From contig NC_084474.1 of the NCBI RefSeq assembly GCF_027409185.1, forward strand, positions 95,325,861 to 95,389,860: 64,000 nucleotides of DNA, read 5' to 3'. A program made the position numbers and the translations under genes. Origin of the DNA: Cynocephalus volans. Its lineage: Eukaryota; Chordata; Mammalia; Dermoptera; Cynocephalidae. The number at the start of each line of letters is the position of its first letter. The stretch's first letter is position 1. Of this stretch, positions 22,693-35,190 are shown piece by piece. The notes beneath the pieces are model-generated. The model was not told the origin of the DNA. It saw nothing but the letters and a program-made list of their open reading frames with translations, and made no database searches.

Positions 22693-24640
22693 ACTGGGAG
22701 ACAGAACAAAGAAAAGTAACTACCTGGTTAACATCAGGTCACATCAGGCTGTCTCTTCTGTGTGAGGATGAAAGCAGAGGGAACGTCATTTTCACACCTA
22801 CTGAAGATTTAAACTGGCCTGTTTGGGAAATTGTTCCACAGCCTAAGTGACTGGAGTTTAGCAGGGGTGACTCGTGTTGACTTTTATTCTGGTGTGTTGG
22901 GACCTACTGCAGGAGCTTAGTCCACAGCAGTGGTCTCTGGTCATTTTTATTTAACACCTTCTTGACCTGACTCTTACAGAAGGAGTGCATGACTTTAAGC
23001 AAGATTCCCCACGCCTCCCCACCCTCCTGATCTGTCTCTGACACCAGGGTGTGGCCCCCGACCTCTTAGGTCTGCAGTCCCATCTGGGGCCTCCTGGAGA
23101 CCTCTCTGCTCAGGTTCAGGGTGTCAGAAGGACAGGCAGGGAAGAGGGAGAGGGAGAGGGGTTGTGCCCTGGGGTCAGGGAGGAAAGATGGTGACTCAGG
23201 GCAGCTGTGGGCAAGGTCAGGCCTGGAGAGACCAGACTGCCCCTCCAGGCACCGCACCCCAGCACAGCATGGTCAGACCTGAGGAGCCCAGCCGGGAGGC
23301 CCAGGAGTGAGCGCTGCCGGCTTGCAGCCACATTGCTCAGGTGTCACCGTCTAAGCAGCCTGTCCCAAGTCCTGATTGTGACTGAGCCGGACATAATGAG
23401 ACCAAATAGTAGGGGAGTTAGAATATTGCTAGGGATATCAAGACTTACAGTGTTGCATTTTTCAACCTTTAGATATATTTTTTACCCTGTCCCTCAGTAA
23501 GAAATGTATTTTGCATGGCAACCAGAGCGCACACACACACCAGAGAGACGCGTGCTTCACACATACACCTGTGTGGACACCTACATGTAGCCGAAGTAAG
23601 AGTTTCACAAAGCAGCGAGAAACTCCAGTATTTTCTCTCTCGTTCCATTCGAGAATGTGTTGGTTGTGTCCCTTTCAACTGGTTGCACAATCCTCTCATG
23701 CACGTGGTCCTGAATTTTCAACACACACAGGTGGGTCCTTTTCGTTTTTCCTGCCAGCTGCCACTCCCCCTCCAGAGTGTACCAATCCCCTTTGGGAGAA
23801 TCAGCCCTTCCCCATGGTGAAACCCTGGCCCCTGCCCTCCGTCTGATGACGATTTCCAACTCTCAATGCCCCAGTTCATCCTCAAGAGTAGAAAAAGTAA
23901 AAAGTGTGCAAAGACAGCAGACACAGCAAGGCAGTCCTCAAAACAGCAGAGCCAATGGCACAGAGGTGATGTGGGAGACCCAGTGGCTGAGACATTTCCA
24001 GAACGGATAAAGTACACGAAACCACAGATCAAGCAGCCTGACACATTCCAAGCAGGATAGTACATAAATATTCACACGCAGACTCGGGAAAATGCAGAAC
24101 ACCAAAGACAGAAAGAAAATCATGTAATCAGCCAGAGAAAGAGACAGATCACCTTCTGAGGAGCAATGGTGAGACTGACAAGTGACTTCTCGACAGCAGC
24201 GGTGCCGCCAGAAGAGAGGAAAGAGATGATGAGCTGGAGTCCACATGCAGCAGAAGTGTCGCTGACGAGCACAGCGGGGAGGACGGCTTGGTCAGACGAG
24301 GACAGAGCACTCATCTGCAGCACACCTGCACCGGGCGGATGTCTGGACGCGCTCTTCAGCCACAAGGACCATGATCCTACACAGAAGTTCAGAGACACAC
24401 CAAGGAATGGAGCACAAATCAGTGACTGCGAGGAATCTAAATGAACATCAGCACCCTGAGAGGATGGATAAGCAAGTCTCGTGGGGGACTTAAATTTAGA
24501 CGGAGAAGACAAAATCCATAACATAAATTCGGACACTGAAAGAAGTAAATAGAGCGAAGTGTATCAAGGGCTCGGGTCCCTGTGAGAGGTTCCAGTGTAG
24601 ACTCTGACGTATCGGCCACGGAGGCTGTCATTTCTCATGT
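22692..24640. other. Unassigned intergenic DNA
   Basis: Mixed composition with a short CA-rich patch at about 23530. Several 60-140 codon open frames overlap on opposite strands, and none carries a recognised domain. Confidence 0.3.
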
Positions 24641-25690
24641 AGTCACTACACAAGTAGAGAGAGAATTTCAACTTCCAAATTAATAAGAGGGGGAAATGGA
24701 ATGATAAAAAAAATACTCAAAATATAAAAGAAGAAAAAAATTAAAAAGCACATAGACCCAGAAGGGTAAATAATAAATCATAGTAATATAGTACATTTAA
24801 ACCCAAATATGTCATTGAAGTTTTATTAAGTGTAAACGGATTTGATGTTTCAATTAAAGGACAAAGGTTTGGCTAGTTTTTAAAATACCCAATAGAGGCA
24901 GTTCACAGAGACGCACCTAAACCACGAGACTGCATAAAACAGTGGGAAATGACAAGTCATGAGATCTGCAAATAGATCTTATATACGTATACTGTCAGCA
25001 GACAAAAGAGGATTTAAGGCATAAAGCATCAATAGCAATAAAGAGATTTACTTCAAAATGATAAAAATTCTAAATTTGTAAACATCCATCAAAGGGTCAG
25101 AAATTAAATAAAGCAAAAGTTGAGAGGACAAAAAGAGAAATGTTCATACTCTGATGGTTTAGAACATATCCTGTGAATAGCTCACAGAACCAGCAGACGA
25201 AACCAGCAAAGATGGAGAGTTGAAACATGATGAAAAAAAGAAAGTTAACAGATACAGAACGCTGCACCAGCAAGTGCGGAATGCAGGTTCTCTCACCCAT
25301 ACGTGTTTACAAACGCTGATCACACAATGAGCCGTAAAAAAGTCTCCACAAAGTTCAAATCATGGAAATCATGCAGAGTTGCTTCTCTAATTACAATACA
25401 ATTATACTAGAAATCACTAACAAAAACACAGAAAATATTTCTCTTTTTGGAAATAAAGAAATATATTTATAAATAACCTGTGTGTCACAGAAGAAATCAA
25501 AATGAGAATCACTTCACAATATGTTGCACTAAATGGTAACGAATGTACTGTACGTGGTAACAGGTGGGACACAGCTCCTGCACGCTTTGATAGAACTGCA
25601 TGTGCTTACCTTCACGTATTAAAAACAAGAAAAGACTCAGGAGTAATGAATGAAGCATTCACCACGTGAAGTTCCCAAAAGAGCAGTAAA
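24640..25690 (+). mobile_element. Old L1 relic, sense
   Basis: A-rich text whose translation, through many stops, follows L1 ORF2 order, for example 'cataaagcatcaatagcaat' then 'aaagagatttacttcaaaatgataaaa'. No intact frame remains. Confidence 0.6.
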
Positions 25691-27620
25691 GTGAGTCCAA
25701 AACAAAGTAGAAGAAAGGAAATAACAAAAGCAAGAGCAGAAACTAGCGATGTCACAGATCTCAAGGATGAGGGGGAGGGACTGGGCTTTCACGCAGCTGA
25801 CTCCCTCCAGCAGGGTCCCCAAGGCTGTTCCACCTTCCTCACTGTGTTCCCCACTCTGGGGCCTGGGGCAGGAGGCAGCTGGTGTCCAGCTGCTGGCCCT
25901 GCAGTGAGGGTGCTGCACTTGGTCGTGCGTCTCCCTGAGTGCTGCCTGCCCCCCTCTGCTGCAAGCCTCTCGGTGAGCTCTTCTCCTGTGTTCTGGTCTG
26001 GACATGCCATCGGTGTCCTGCTGGCCCCTCCCAGCGTGGGCCAGAGGCCATGCTGCTCCTTGGCCCCTCCCCAGGCAGAGGGTGCACTGTGAGCGTGGAG
26101 CGCAGGTGACCCTGGGAAGAGATTGCTGTAGAAACACAGTGCCTGTCCTCTTCCAGCTAGGCTGGACTCCAGGGGTCCGGCCCAAAATAGCGGCCCCAGG
26201 ACATCACCCTCTGAGGTTCTGGAAACAGAGAGAGCAGAGGCTGGCCCAGCAGAGCCCTGGACTCCAGGCTTCCCCACCCACCAACAAATAGGGCCCCAGG
26301 ACAGACAGAGGGCCTCCAGGAGGCTGTGGAATGAGCTCCCTACCCCCCCACCTGATCCCTTGTGCTGTCCCCAACACTCCCATCATATAATTCTCCCCAA
26401 CCCTGCACCATGTTGCCCAGGTTGGGGCAGGAGTCCTACCTGGAGAGAGAACGGCCAGTCTCCCACGCAGCAGGCAGACTCGAAGGTGGTCCTGATCCTG
26501 TCCCTGGTGTTCTGCCCTGGTGGGATCTCCCTGAGTCTGGTGGACTTGTGACTTACTTCCAACCAACAGAGCAAGGCAGAGGTGATAGGATGCACTGATC
26601 ACGTGGCATCTGATCGCAGTGCCACCTCTGGATACGCAGCCACCACACTGTCAGCAGCCATGCAGGGGCCTCATGGCAGGAAGGGAGGGGCAGACTCCTC
26701 CACAGCCAGCCAGGAGCAAGGCTTCAGCCCACAGCCACACCCAGAGTGAATCCTGCCAATACGGTCCTGGGTTTGGAAGCAGACTCTTCCCCACTGGAGC
26801 TTTCAGATGAGACCTGAGTCCAGGCCAGTGCCTTGACCTTGGGCTCACAGTGGCCTGGATAAGCTGGGCCTGGACTACTGACCCACAGAAACTTGGAAGT
26901 AACAGACACCTGTGGTTTTAAGGCTTATGTTCACTAAGCCTGTTATGCAGGGACAGCCAACATAGAGGCACGCACCATGTCCTGAAGGCTCACCCCACTC
27001 AGACTTCTGCAGTTCAGGGAGTCGTTCAACGTGCACTCCTGGTGTCTGTTGTGTGCCAGGCCCCATCCTAGACTGTGGGCACAGCAGGACACGAGACAGA
27101 GGGGTCTCTGCTCTCCTGCTGGTGAGGGAGATGGAGGACAAACAAGTAAACCAAGAAAGGAGGCCATTCCAAATGGGGAGTGTGTGGAGAGGACTTTATA
27201 TGGGACGCCTCGGCTCTGAGTGGGGTGGCAGAGACGGAGCTTCGGCCTGCAGAGAGGGCCCCGCGTGCCTGGGGTGGGCCTGGAGCTGGGGACGGGATGC
27301 TTGAGATCCATGGGGCACAGGCAGCAGCCGGACGATGTCTGGCCTTCTTGGAACCAGCGAGAGTTTGCATCTCAGATTTGGATTGAGCAGTCTGAGTAGC
27401 GCTTTGGGAAGCTCCTCAGTGACCCTGTGGCATGGGACACAGATTGCAGAGGAGCAGGAGAAACCGTGGCGTCCTCCAGGCAGGAGCTGTGGCAGCGGCT
27501 GCGGGGAAGATGGGCTGTGGTGATGTGGGCCAGCAGGTTCCTCAGGGACTGGACCTGCTGGGGCGGAGGCCGACCCTTTGCTGGGGCTGGAGCAGCCGCG
27601 TGGACGGAGGTGTCCCTCAC
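25690..27620. other. Unassigned intergenic DNA with an L2/MIR-like patch
   Basis: GC-rich. A repeat of the 'gtgtgccaggccccatccta' type lies at about 27030-27180. The 130-190 codon frames overlap each other and lack domains. Confidence 0.35.
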
Positions 27621-28250
27621 TGTCATTACCAAGCCAGGGAGGTCGGCCCGCCTGAGCGCATCTGAGCCACGCATGGACCAGCAAGGTTTGCAGTGAAGGA
27701 AGCGCGGGCTTTATTGCACCACGCAAGGGGACGGGAAGCTGTCGCTTCAAACCTGAGCTGCCCATTGGCTTTCAATCACTTTAAGGGCAAAAATCAAGGG
27801 TGAGAGGCCAGGGCTTGTGAGCAGCTCGTGGACATCTCTGATTGGGTGGCTCTTACGCAAGCTTCAGCAGCTACTTCAGTCTTCATCTATTTGGTCCCTG
27901 ATGTCATCTCATCTGAGTACCAGATGACCTACGTGGTTGGGCAGCTCCAATCTTAAAATCTGCAAAAACAACTTATGTCTGTGAAGCAAAAGTGGATGTG
28001 AGGGTCTGGTGACTCTAGTCACTGATGACGCTTGTTTAAACTATTCATACTTTGTGTTTCACTGGCTACGTTTTTCTTTCAGACAAGCAGAGCCTCCTTG
28101 ACGCTCATCCTTACTGTGTTGCAAGTTCCCACACTTGTGTATTAAGCTTTACATGCTTAACTGCCGTAGCAGTTACAGGCTAACTCTTAAACTAAGCAAA
28201 GTACATTTGTCCTCTAAAAATTAGAAGTAAATTTAATGCACACTGTTGGT
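27621..28250 (-). mobile_element. Probable ERV LTR, antisense
   Basis: It starts TGTCATTACC on the + strand (an LTR end ...GACA on the minus strand). It has TTTATT at 27710-27715 (AATAAA on the minus strand) about 90 bp inside, and a CCAAT-type box (ATTGG at 27842, minus CCAAT) further upstream in LTR orientation. The 5' boundary and a target duplication were not resolved. Confidence 0.45.
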
Positions 28251-28423
28251 TTCACTGGCTGGAGAAGACCTGGCCGAGCAGGCGTGCTCTCGTCGGTTCT
28301 GGCCAGCCTCCTCTCCAGGGACAGTCTGTGCTGTGCTTGGGAATAAGCCCCCTTCTTGAAGCCCTGCCCTCTTCCCCAGACCCCTCAGATACTTATTTTA
28401 TTAATTCTGCTCATCGGTCTTGT

Positions 28424-28800
28424 CCTAGTTGATCTGATATGTCAACTTGGCTAGGCCTGGAGCCCAGTTGTTGGGTTGAATGCCAGTCTGGGTGTTGCCT
28501 TGAAAAGGTATGTTGTAAGTGCGATCAGTATCTAAAGCAGCAGACTTCGAGCAATGCAGAGTGCCCTCTGTTATGGAGGTGGGCCTCACCCAGTCAGGGG
28601 ACTGCCCGAAGAGCAAAGATTGAGGTTTCCCAGAGAAGAAGGAATTTGGCCTCCAGACAGGAACGCAGAAGCTCTGCCTGGGTTTCCAGGCAGCCTGCCT
28701 GCTCTTGGATTTCAGACTTGCCAGGCCCCATAAAACACATGAGCCAATCCCTTAAAATCTCTCTGGACAGGGCTGTGTAGATAGAGAGCAGCTCCCCTGC
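28424..28800 (+). mobile_element. MLT2-like ERVL LTR relic
   Basis: 'gatatgtcaacttggctagg' and the downstream 'gaggtttcccagagaagaagg' and 'atgagccaatcccttaaaat' follow the order of the ERVL LTRs usually named MLT2. Related copies are at 55147 and, reversed, at 56715. Confidence 0.6.
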
Positions 28801-30290
28801 TCGTTCAGATCCTTGGAGAGCCCAGAAGTACAAGGACGTTCCACCAGAAACATCAGACAGTGTTTCCTCAAAGGTCCCCACACCGGCAGCCCTGGGCTCT
28901 GGGCTGCTCAGAGGACAAGCAGGGTGGGGAGAGTCACTGGGAAGGAGAAGGGGCAGAGGAGAGGCTGTGGAGACCAGAGAGGAAAGCACTGGGTGCTGCA
29001 GGGCCTCGCAGCCAGGCACGATGATGGCAGGAAGGCCCTGGCGGGGAGGAGGCTCCAGTGGCTTGCAGCCCCGGGCCCCACTTGGCATTCCATCCATGCA
29101 CCTGGGTCTTTGCTCCTCCTGGGGGCAGAAGGGTCAGTAACATCCTCCCATGGGGGACAGGGCAGCTTTACGGAGGAGGCTGTGGGGACAAGGATGGCTT
29201 GCTGGGCTGATGGCTCTGCCTCGGAGGACATTGCCCTGGGGCAAAAACACAGCTCTCCGGGGCCACTGGAGGGTGGGGCATGGCCCTCTGGTGCTAGGGA
29301 CGCCTGAAGAGCCTCGCCTGAGTCACCGGCACCAGCCCTGCCACAGCCAACCGTATTCACTGTGACTCCTGTGCTGTTTGCCAAGCAGCTGGGGCTGTCT
29401 GCGGAGGCAGTTAACCCTCCCTAGTCACTCCTGGCCTCTCAGATTTAGCAAATAAAAAACACTAGATTCAATTAAATTTGAATCTCAGACAAACAAGTGA
29501 TTGTTTTTATCAACATCTGGGACATACTTAAGCCAGAACATTACTTATTGTTCATCTGAAGTTCAAGTTTAACTGGGCGTCTTGCTCCAGCGACCCTGAG
29601 AAGCACACCAAGCTCAGAAGGACAGAGCTGCAGATGGACAGTGGCTGTCGCATTGTGTCAGGTCACAGGGATGTTGGCATCTTGGATGGAGGGGTCTGGC
29701 ACAGGCCAGCCAGGTTGGGAAGGCCAGGATGTCATCTCGGGATATAACTCGTTCTGTGGCAGGGCTGTCTGAAGCCAGCACACAGGGCGCCCACCACCGA
29801 GGGTGGCCCTCCAGCTCACCTGGCAGCGCAGGCAGGTGCTCTTGGAAGGTTTTGGGAGCCTACTCCACCAAGAGCACTAGTCCAGAAGAAACCCCTTCCT
29901 CCCAGCACCCCAGGAGACCACCCCCCTCCAACGCTGGGGGCAGCAGAGGAGCCCAGCCTGTGGGCAGCGATGGCAGGTGGGCCAGACGCAGGCACCTCCT
30001 GGTGACCACCCAGTGGCTCTACGGTGCCCCTACTCCATGTGTCCTGGAGCCTCATGACAAGAGCCCTGTCGGGAGCACTAAGAACCAGGGACTGTGTGGG
30101 CCCTGGGGAAAGTGCCAGCCCCTGGCTGGACACCTGTGCCCCAGGAACACTCCCTGAGGCCAGGGTACTGGCCAACACTTTGCTGAGACCTGAGGTCAGG
30201 TCGGCGAGGTGGTGTCCCTCAGAACAGCAAAAGGAAAAAAAAAAAAAAGAAGAAGAAAAAAGCCAAGTCCTGGTGCTGAGTGAGCAGAGG
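28800..30290. other. Unassigned DNA 3' of the LY6S-like gene
   Basis: GC-rich, with an impure A-rich run at about 30232-30260. Open frames of up to about 167 codons on both strands overlap and have no domains. Confidence 0.35.
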
Positions 30291-30294
30291 GGTA

Positions 30295-30300
30295 TTTATT
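30295..30300 (-). terminator. LY6S-like poly(A) signal
   Basis: TTTATT on the + strand is AATAAA on the minus strand, about 490 bp after the stop codon. It defines a 3' UTR of about 30280-30789. Confidence 0.75.
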
Positions 30301-30789
30301 GACCCTGAGAGCAAGGGGTGGCTACACCATGCATGGGAGGCCTGCAGGGCTTCTTGCTTGGACAGAGGTGGCCCTGGCCCTTCAGTGGGTTAACAGAACA
30401 GCAGGCTGGAGGCTGTACCTGCCCCTGCCTTGTGGTCTTCCTATGATCTCAAAGTCCAGAACAGCAAGAGACGGGGCCCTGGCTCTGAGGCCAGCCAGTT
30501 TAAAGGAAGCAGGCATCACAGGGAGAGCGGGTTTGAAGGTCCTGGGCCCAGAGAAGGGGGCGAGTCCAAGCAGGGCTTCTAAATCTGCCCACCAGGGATT
30601 CAGCTGCTGCCAGGTCTCTGGACAAGGAAGCTCCCGCCTCTGCCCCAACGACCTCCTTCCTCTAAACTCGGGGCTGAAAACCACACTAGAATTCCTGTAA
30701 GTCAGGGCTACAGTGGCCCAAAACTGAGGAGCCAGTTACGTGGTGGGACAGAACAGAGGCCCGTGGGGAAGAGAGGATGGGAAAGGCCA

Positions 30790-32793
30790 TTAGAGTCCGG
30801 GGCAGAGGAGGACCAATCCCAGGCTGAGCAGGAGCCCCCCGGACAGGACCCAGGCACTGCCCACTGCCAGGACCCCTGCATTACAGAGGTCCCCCTTGCA
30901 ACAAGAGGTCTTGGAGCTGACCACGAGGCCCAGGGTGTGCATGTCCTGAATATCGATTCTGTCGGGGCAGGAGGGGAGGCAGAACTTGTTCTCCAGACTC
31001 ACTTTCTCAGACTCTGCAAGAGAGGGCAGGTGTGAGCACAGCCCTGTCCCCAGACCTCAGCGTCCCAAAGTCTGTGGCATGTGACTCTGGAAACCACAGG
31101 GTCAGGTGGAAGGCCTGGATGGGACAAGAAAGGGCCTGTCCACACTCCTTGACTAAGGGGACGCTGGGCACAGGAGGGCAGTGACGCCCCAGGTCACCCA
31201 GGACACCAGTGGCACCACAGAAACGGCAGCCAGCCCCCGCGGACTCAGCCTGGTGCCCCGTCCCCGTGTGGAAGGTGGGCAGGCTGGGGATGGAAACTGG
31301 GCCGCAGGCTCTGGGAGGGGCGTCCTCCTGCCTCATCTCATGGAAAGATGAAGCCCGGGGGCAGACACGATGGGCAGCTGGGCAGGTGTGCAGTCCTCCC
31401 CCATCTTCTCCATGGTCTGGCTGATATTCCACCATGCCAGGGTCATTTCTTTAGCTTGAAGCCTCCTGTCTCCGTCAGGGGCAGCAACCCACTGAATGCT
31501 CACAGCCACCCCTCCTTCATGGGGCAGGTAAGATCCATGCACGGGGGAGGATGAGGGGCTAGGAGTCACTGGGGTGCCCCAAAGGGCCGCAGGGGGCAGA
31601 GATAGGAACTTTCAGGAAGTGAGGCGAGGGCTCTCTGATGAGGGGTGCAGGTGGGGGAGGGGATGAGATGGTTTCCATGGTGATGAAGGCCACATGGGGC
31701 ACCCTCTGCTCTACACCTAGGGTGCCACCTGTCCCTGCAAAGCAGCAGCCCTCAGGCTCAATGGGGGAGCCCAGGCCTTGAGGCCGGCCCCTCCCACTCT
31801 CCCCTGCACGAGCCAGCCCTGCGACCAGCCCCACCCGGCCTCCCCCTGCTCCTCCCCTCAGGAGCCACACACCAGGCCCAGGAGGCCCCCACACCCGTGT
31901 CCAGAGTTATGTGTGGCTTCAAGGAGGGACCCTGGTCCACAGAACAGCTATTTCTCAAAGAAGCTGCCCACTCTGTCTTTGGGACCTCCCCTCCTAACCC
32001 CTTTTTCTCCCTAAGACCTGCCCCCTCCCACTTCCTTCCTCCCACACTGTTACCCCTCAACTCACCCACAATGGTGGTCACTTCCTGGGAGACACAGACA
32101 CCATCTGGGAAGGAGCACACGGCCGGGTGGCAAGAGTTCATGTTCGAGGCCGCTATGCACTGGTAGCACTTCAGACCCTGAGCTGGGGGAGAGAGCAAGG
32201 TCAGGGTGAGGCCCCGGGGTCAGGGGCGCCTTCCATTCCCAGTGAACACATCGCCCACTGGGTGGCCACAGCATGTGCCCGGACCCATGGGAATACCCCT
32301 GGTGAGAATCCCACACCCACACGAATACTGCCACCCCCTCTCTTGTACCTGCCACCTGTTCTTACGTCCGTTTCCACACACCTGCCTGCCACACACAGCC
32401 TCCCAATTCAACCTCATTGTCTGAGATGCACCAGCAGGCAGTGCCCAACCCCAAGCACACACGTGCCCAGCACCCAGAGTGTCAGCAGATATGAGCGCAC
32501 CCAGCACACGTGTAACGAGGACAGAACGGGCACCAGACAAGTGCACGAACAGACATCACAGCCCACGCTAACCCCCAAGTGTGCATGGCACCCGAGCACA
32601 CCCTCCTCACACGAACTGAACCAACAGGGCAGCTCTCCAGCCCCAGCACAGGAGCACTCTGGAAATGCAAACTTACCTAGAGCTCCTTCCCAAGGCACTC
32701 CCCACCACCCCCGGCCATCTGACCTGTCTCTGTGCACAGCAGAGCCACCAGCAGGACCAGAGCTAAGGTCTTCATGGTATGGGAACCTCTCAT
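30790..32793 (-). CDS. LY6S/Ly6A-like GPI-anchored Ly6 protein (136 aa, 3 coding exons)
   Basis: The exons on the minus strand are 32793-32724, 32182-32066 and 31013-30790. Both introns are phase 1, the same plan as LY6E. The first of two in-frame ATGs is chosen (MRGSHTMKT...). The second, at 32775, would give 130 aa. Mouse Ly6A starts similarly (MDTSHT), which favours the longer form. A signal peptide ends near AQG. The LU domain has ten cysteines, beginning LKCYQC and ending SCCKGDLCN, followed by a hydrophobic GPI-signal tail. Features such as FPDGVCVSQE and NKFCLPSCP resemble mouse Ly6A/Ly6C and human LY6S. LY6S is the syntenic human gene between LY6E and LY6H and is interferon-inducible. 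All exons and splice sites look intact. I infer a lymphoid, interferon-regulated surface protein. Orthology to LY6S rather than a lineage-specific paralogue needs a tree, so the symbol is left empty. Confidence 0.9.
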
Positions 32794-33213
32794 TCTAGGA
32801 CAAAGGACGCACAGACAAACTCCTGAGAGCTGGAGCAGCCCTCAAGCCCCCACCTCCCTGGGCTCGCAACTGCCCTGGCCAGGAGGAACACCTGGGGCTC
32901 CAGTTCTCTCCTGCTCTCCCACCCAGCTGCCCAAAGGCGAAGGCGGCTCAGTCTGCCTCATTCCCGGCCCGCCCCTACTCCGCCCTCCCCACTCCCATTC
33001 TGCAGATTATCTGCAGAGCCCTGCTCCCGCTCCCAGGCCTTCCTGCCCAGCAGCCTCCCATCCTGCCCCACCTCTCCTCCTTCCTCACACTGGCCAGGCT
33101 GCAGGGCAAGTGGCTGAGGGACAGTCCGGCCACCAGGCAGGTATGAAGGGCGTGCCCACAGAGCAGCCCCTCCCCTGCCCTCCTTGACTGGCCAGAACAA
33201 GGATAAGCAAGTG
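32794..33213 (-). promoter_or_regulatory. 5' region of the LY6S-like gene
   Basis: The signal-peptide exon begins after a minus-strand acceptor (TTTGTCCTAG) with the first ATG one base inside the exon, so a separate upstream non-coding exon is expected. It probably lies within about 33000-33200, but its donor could not be fixed. Confidence 0.5.
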
Positions 33214-33237
33214 AGTTTCTATTTCACGGAAACTTCC
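33214..33237 (-). promoter_or_regulatory. Composite ISRE/GAS/kappaB-like element
   Basis: AGTTTCTATTTCAC (33214-33227) is an ISRE on the minus strand. It overlaps TTCACGGAA (33223-33231), a GAS site of form TTCNNNGAA, and GGAAACTTCC (33228-33237), an NF-kappaB-like half-palindrome. It lies about 420 bp upstream of the LY6S-like ATG, where an inducible promoter would be expected. Confidence 0.65.
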
Positions 33238-33239
33238 TG

Positions 33240-35035
33240 TTGGAGCAGAAAGTGTCTCCAGGCTAGCTTGCTCCTTGCGCAAGAATTGGCAGTGTTCCTT
33301 GCCTATTGCTCCATGGCGTCCAGGCCCAGACTAACCACGCACTCATTCTCTGTTCTTGCAGGGGAGGTGCTCCGAGCAGCTGGTGGGCATCACTGGGCAA
33401 GGATGGGCAAGGCAGGCCTGGCACCGGGGAGGGGGGCTGGTCGTCTCCCCTGGGGGAGCTGGGGTGGGGAGGGGTCCTGAGGGTTCCCAACCACTGGGTT
33501 TCTGCAGGAGGAGCCTCTGGGAAGGCTTGCAGGGGACGGCAGCACTCAGGGAAGGGAAGGGCATCCCCAGTGCGAGGGCACAAACAGGAAAGACCCCAGG
33601 AGGAAGCCTGGCTGCGGCGCCAAGGCCGCGTGCCCTTCCTTCTGTCCTTCAGCCAACAAGAGCCAGAAGAGTGAGCAGGAAGGTCACTGAGACCTGGATC
33701 TACCGTCCGGAAAAGATGGAGCAAAAGAAAAGCGCCCCAGGTATGGGAGCTCCAGTGGAAAGTAGAGCTGGACACTGCAGGGGCAAATACCGCCGAGCTC
33801 TTCCCAAGCCGAGCGGGTTGTGGCCTGTGTCCCTGCACACCTGTCTTCTCACACATCCTCTCTCAAAGCTCCTGCCAAGTGATAGACCCCAGCTAGCCCC
33901 CACACAACCCAGAATGCCCCCACAGGAGGGACGCAGCCCGCACTGCCCGCCTGGGTCCAGAGCCGTTGCCGCCGCCTTGGCACTCGCTCTCGGTACTTTG
34001 CAACCCGTGGACTCAGAGTCCCACAGAGGAACAGAAAGAAGGAGGAGGCACAGTAATTAACTTCAGTGCAATTAATGTAACTGTGCTTAATTACAAACAG
34101 ATTTGATTTGGAAAATAAAATAGCATTTCAGGCAGTGGTGGGAGCTCTGAAGACTTTAGGACCAGATGCCGGGACAGGGAGTCGCAGGGTGGGCTGCAGC
34201 CGTGAGGACAGGCAAGGAGCGCCCGCAGAGACATGAGGCGGGAATGAGATGGCCCATTGTGTTCAAGCCACAGAAACCAACAAGGGGGCCTCGGGGACAA
34301 GGGGACAGCCGGGGAGTTCTATGGGCACTGGTGGCGGAAAGCTCATGGGTCACGGCAGAGACTGGAATCTTGTTCTGAGCAAGAATGGAAGCTTCTGGGG
34401 GTTGGTTTTAGATATCCAGCTCTAGCTGCTGCTGAGAAGGTGTGTGCAGGCCCTGGTGCGGTCTGTGAGCCGAGCCAGGCCTCGCCGGGGTCCCGAAGCA
34501 TCCAGTAAATGATGTGTCAGGGACCACTCGGGTCAACGCCATTAAAGTCTAAGGAAAGCAGTGAGTTACTGACCTAACGTGAAGTGACTTCAAGCTGAGG
34601 CTTCTTGCCCCACCATGGAGTAGGTCCCTTCTCACTTCCTGCATCCTGGGTCCCAGGTCCCGCTGGCTCCTGCACCTTCTGGTCTTTGGTGGGGGAAGGA
34701 GAGTCTCTGTCCCTCACTCAAGGGTAAAGGAACATGTGGATTGAGGGTGAGAGACGGGCTGATGAGCAGGAGAAAGGCAAGGGTGAAGTCTGCCTTGGGG
34801 GAGGGCTGCCCTGCTCAGAAGCTGGAGCACTCACCCCGCCCTTAACTTCCTGTTTCCCAGATCAGAGGATGTGGTTTGGAGTAGTTTAGGGTCGCCATGC
34901 CCTTCTCTTGGTACAAGTCCTGCAGAGTCACTGAAGATCATGTTATGAGGAAAGTATGAATGGACCCCAGCTGAGAAGCACCCCATTCTATAAGCATGGC
35001 CCTGCGGTGTATGATCTTAACAGAATGATTTTTAG
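33240..35035. other. Unassigned DNA upstream of the LY6S-like gene
   Basis: The + strand holds a GC-rich 234-codon frame (33356-34060) without known domains, on the opposite strand to the gene. No repeat or RNA gene is recognised with confidence. Confidence 0.3.
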
Positions 35036-35039
35036 ACGG

Positions 35040-35190
35040 CAGCTCCCCCAAATCTGGGGATTTCGGTCAAGGGTAATTCTGCCCCCTAGGACACCTTTGG
35101 GTGTCACGACTGGGGGAGCAGGTACTGCTGGTGTCAGTGGGTGGAGACCAGGGGTGCTGATCAACACCCGGCACTGCCCAGCAAGCCCCC
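35040..35190 (+). mobile_element. MER20-like hAT element fragment
   Basis: 'gtcacgactgggggagcagg' then 'tactgctggtgtcagtgggtggagaccaggggtgctgatcaaca' matches the internal order of MER20, a non-autonomous hAT-Charlie transposon. The terminal repeats are not both visible. Confidence 0.6.

Noticed and set aside
30232-30262. A-rich run as a retrocopy tail
   Set aside because: No target duplication or retrocopied body was found next to it. It is an impure simple A/AAG run.
17650-30290. LY6L or other Ly6 gene or pseudogene between the two genes
   Set aside because: The human locus suggests one could exist, but no LxCxxC or CC...LCN exon was found on either strand.
33356-34060. 234-codon + strand frame
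   Set aside because: Upstream of and opposite to the LY6S-like gene, GC-rich, and without domain, signal peptide or conserved motif.
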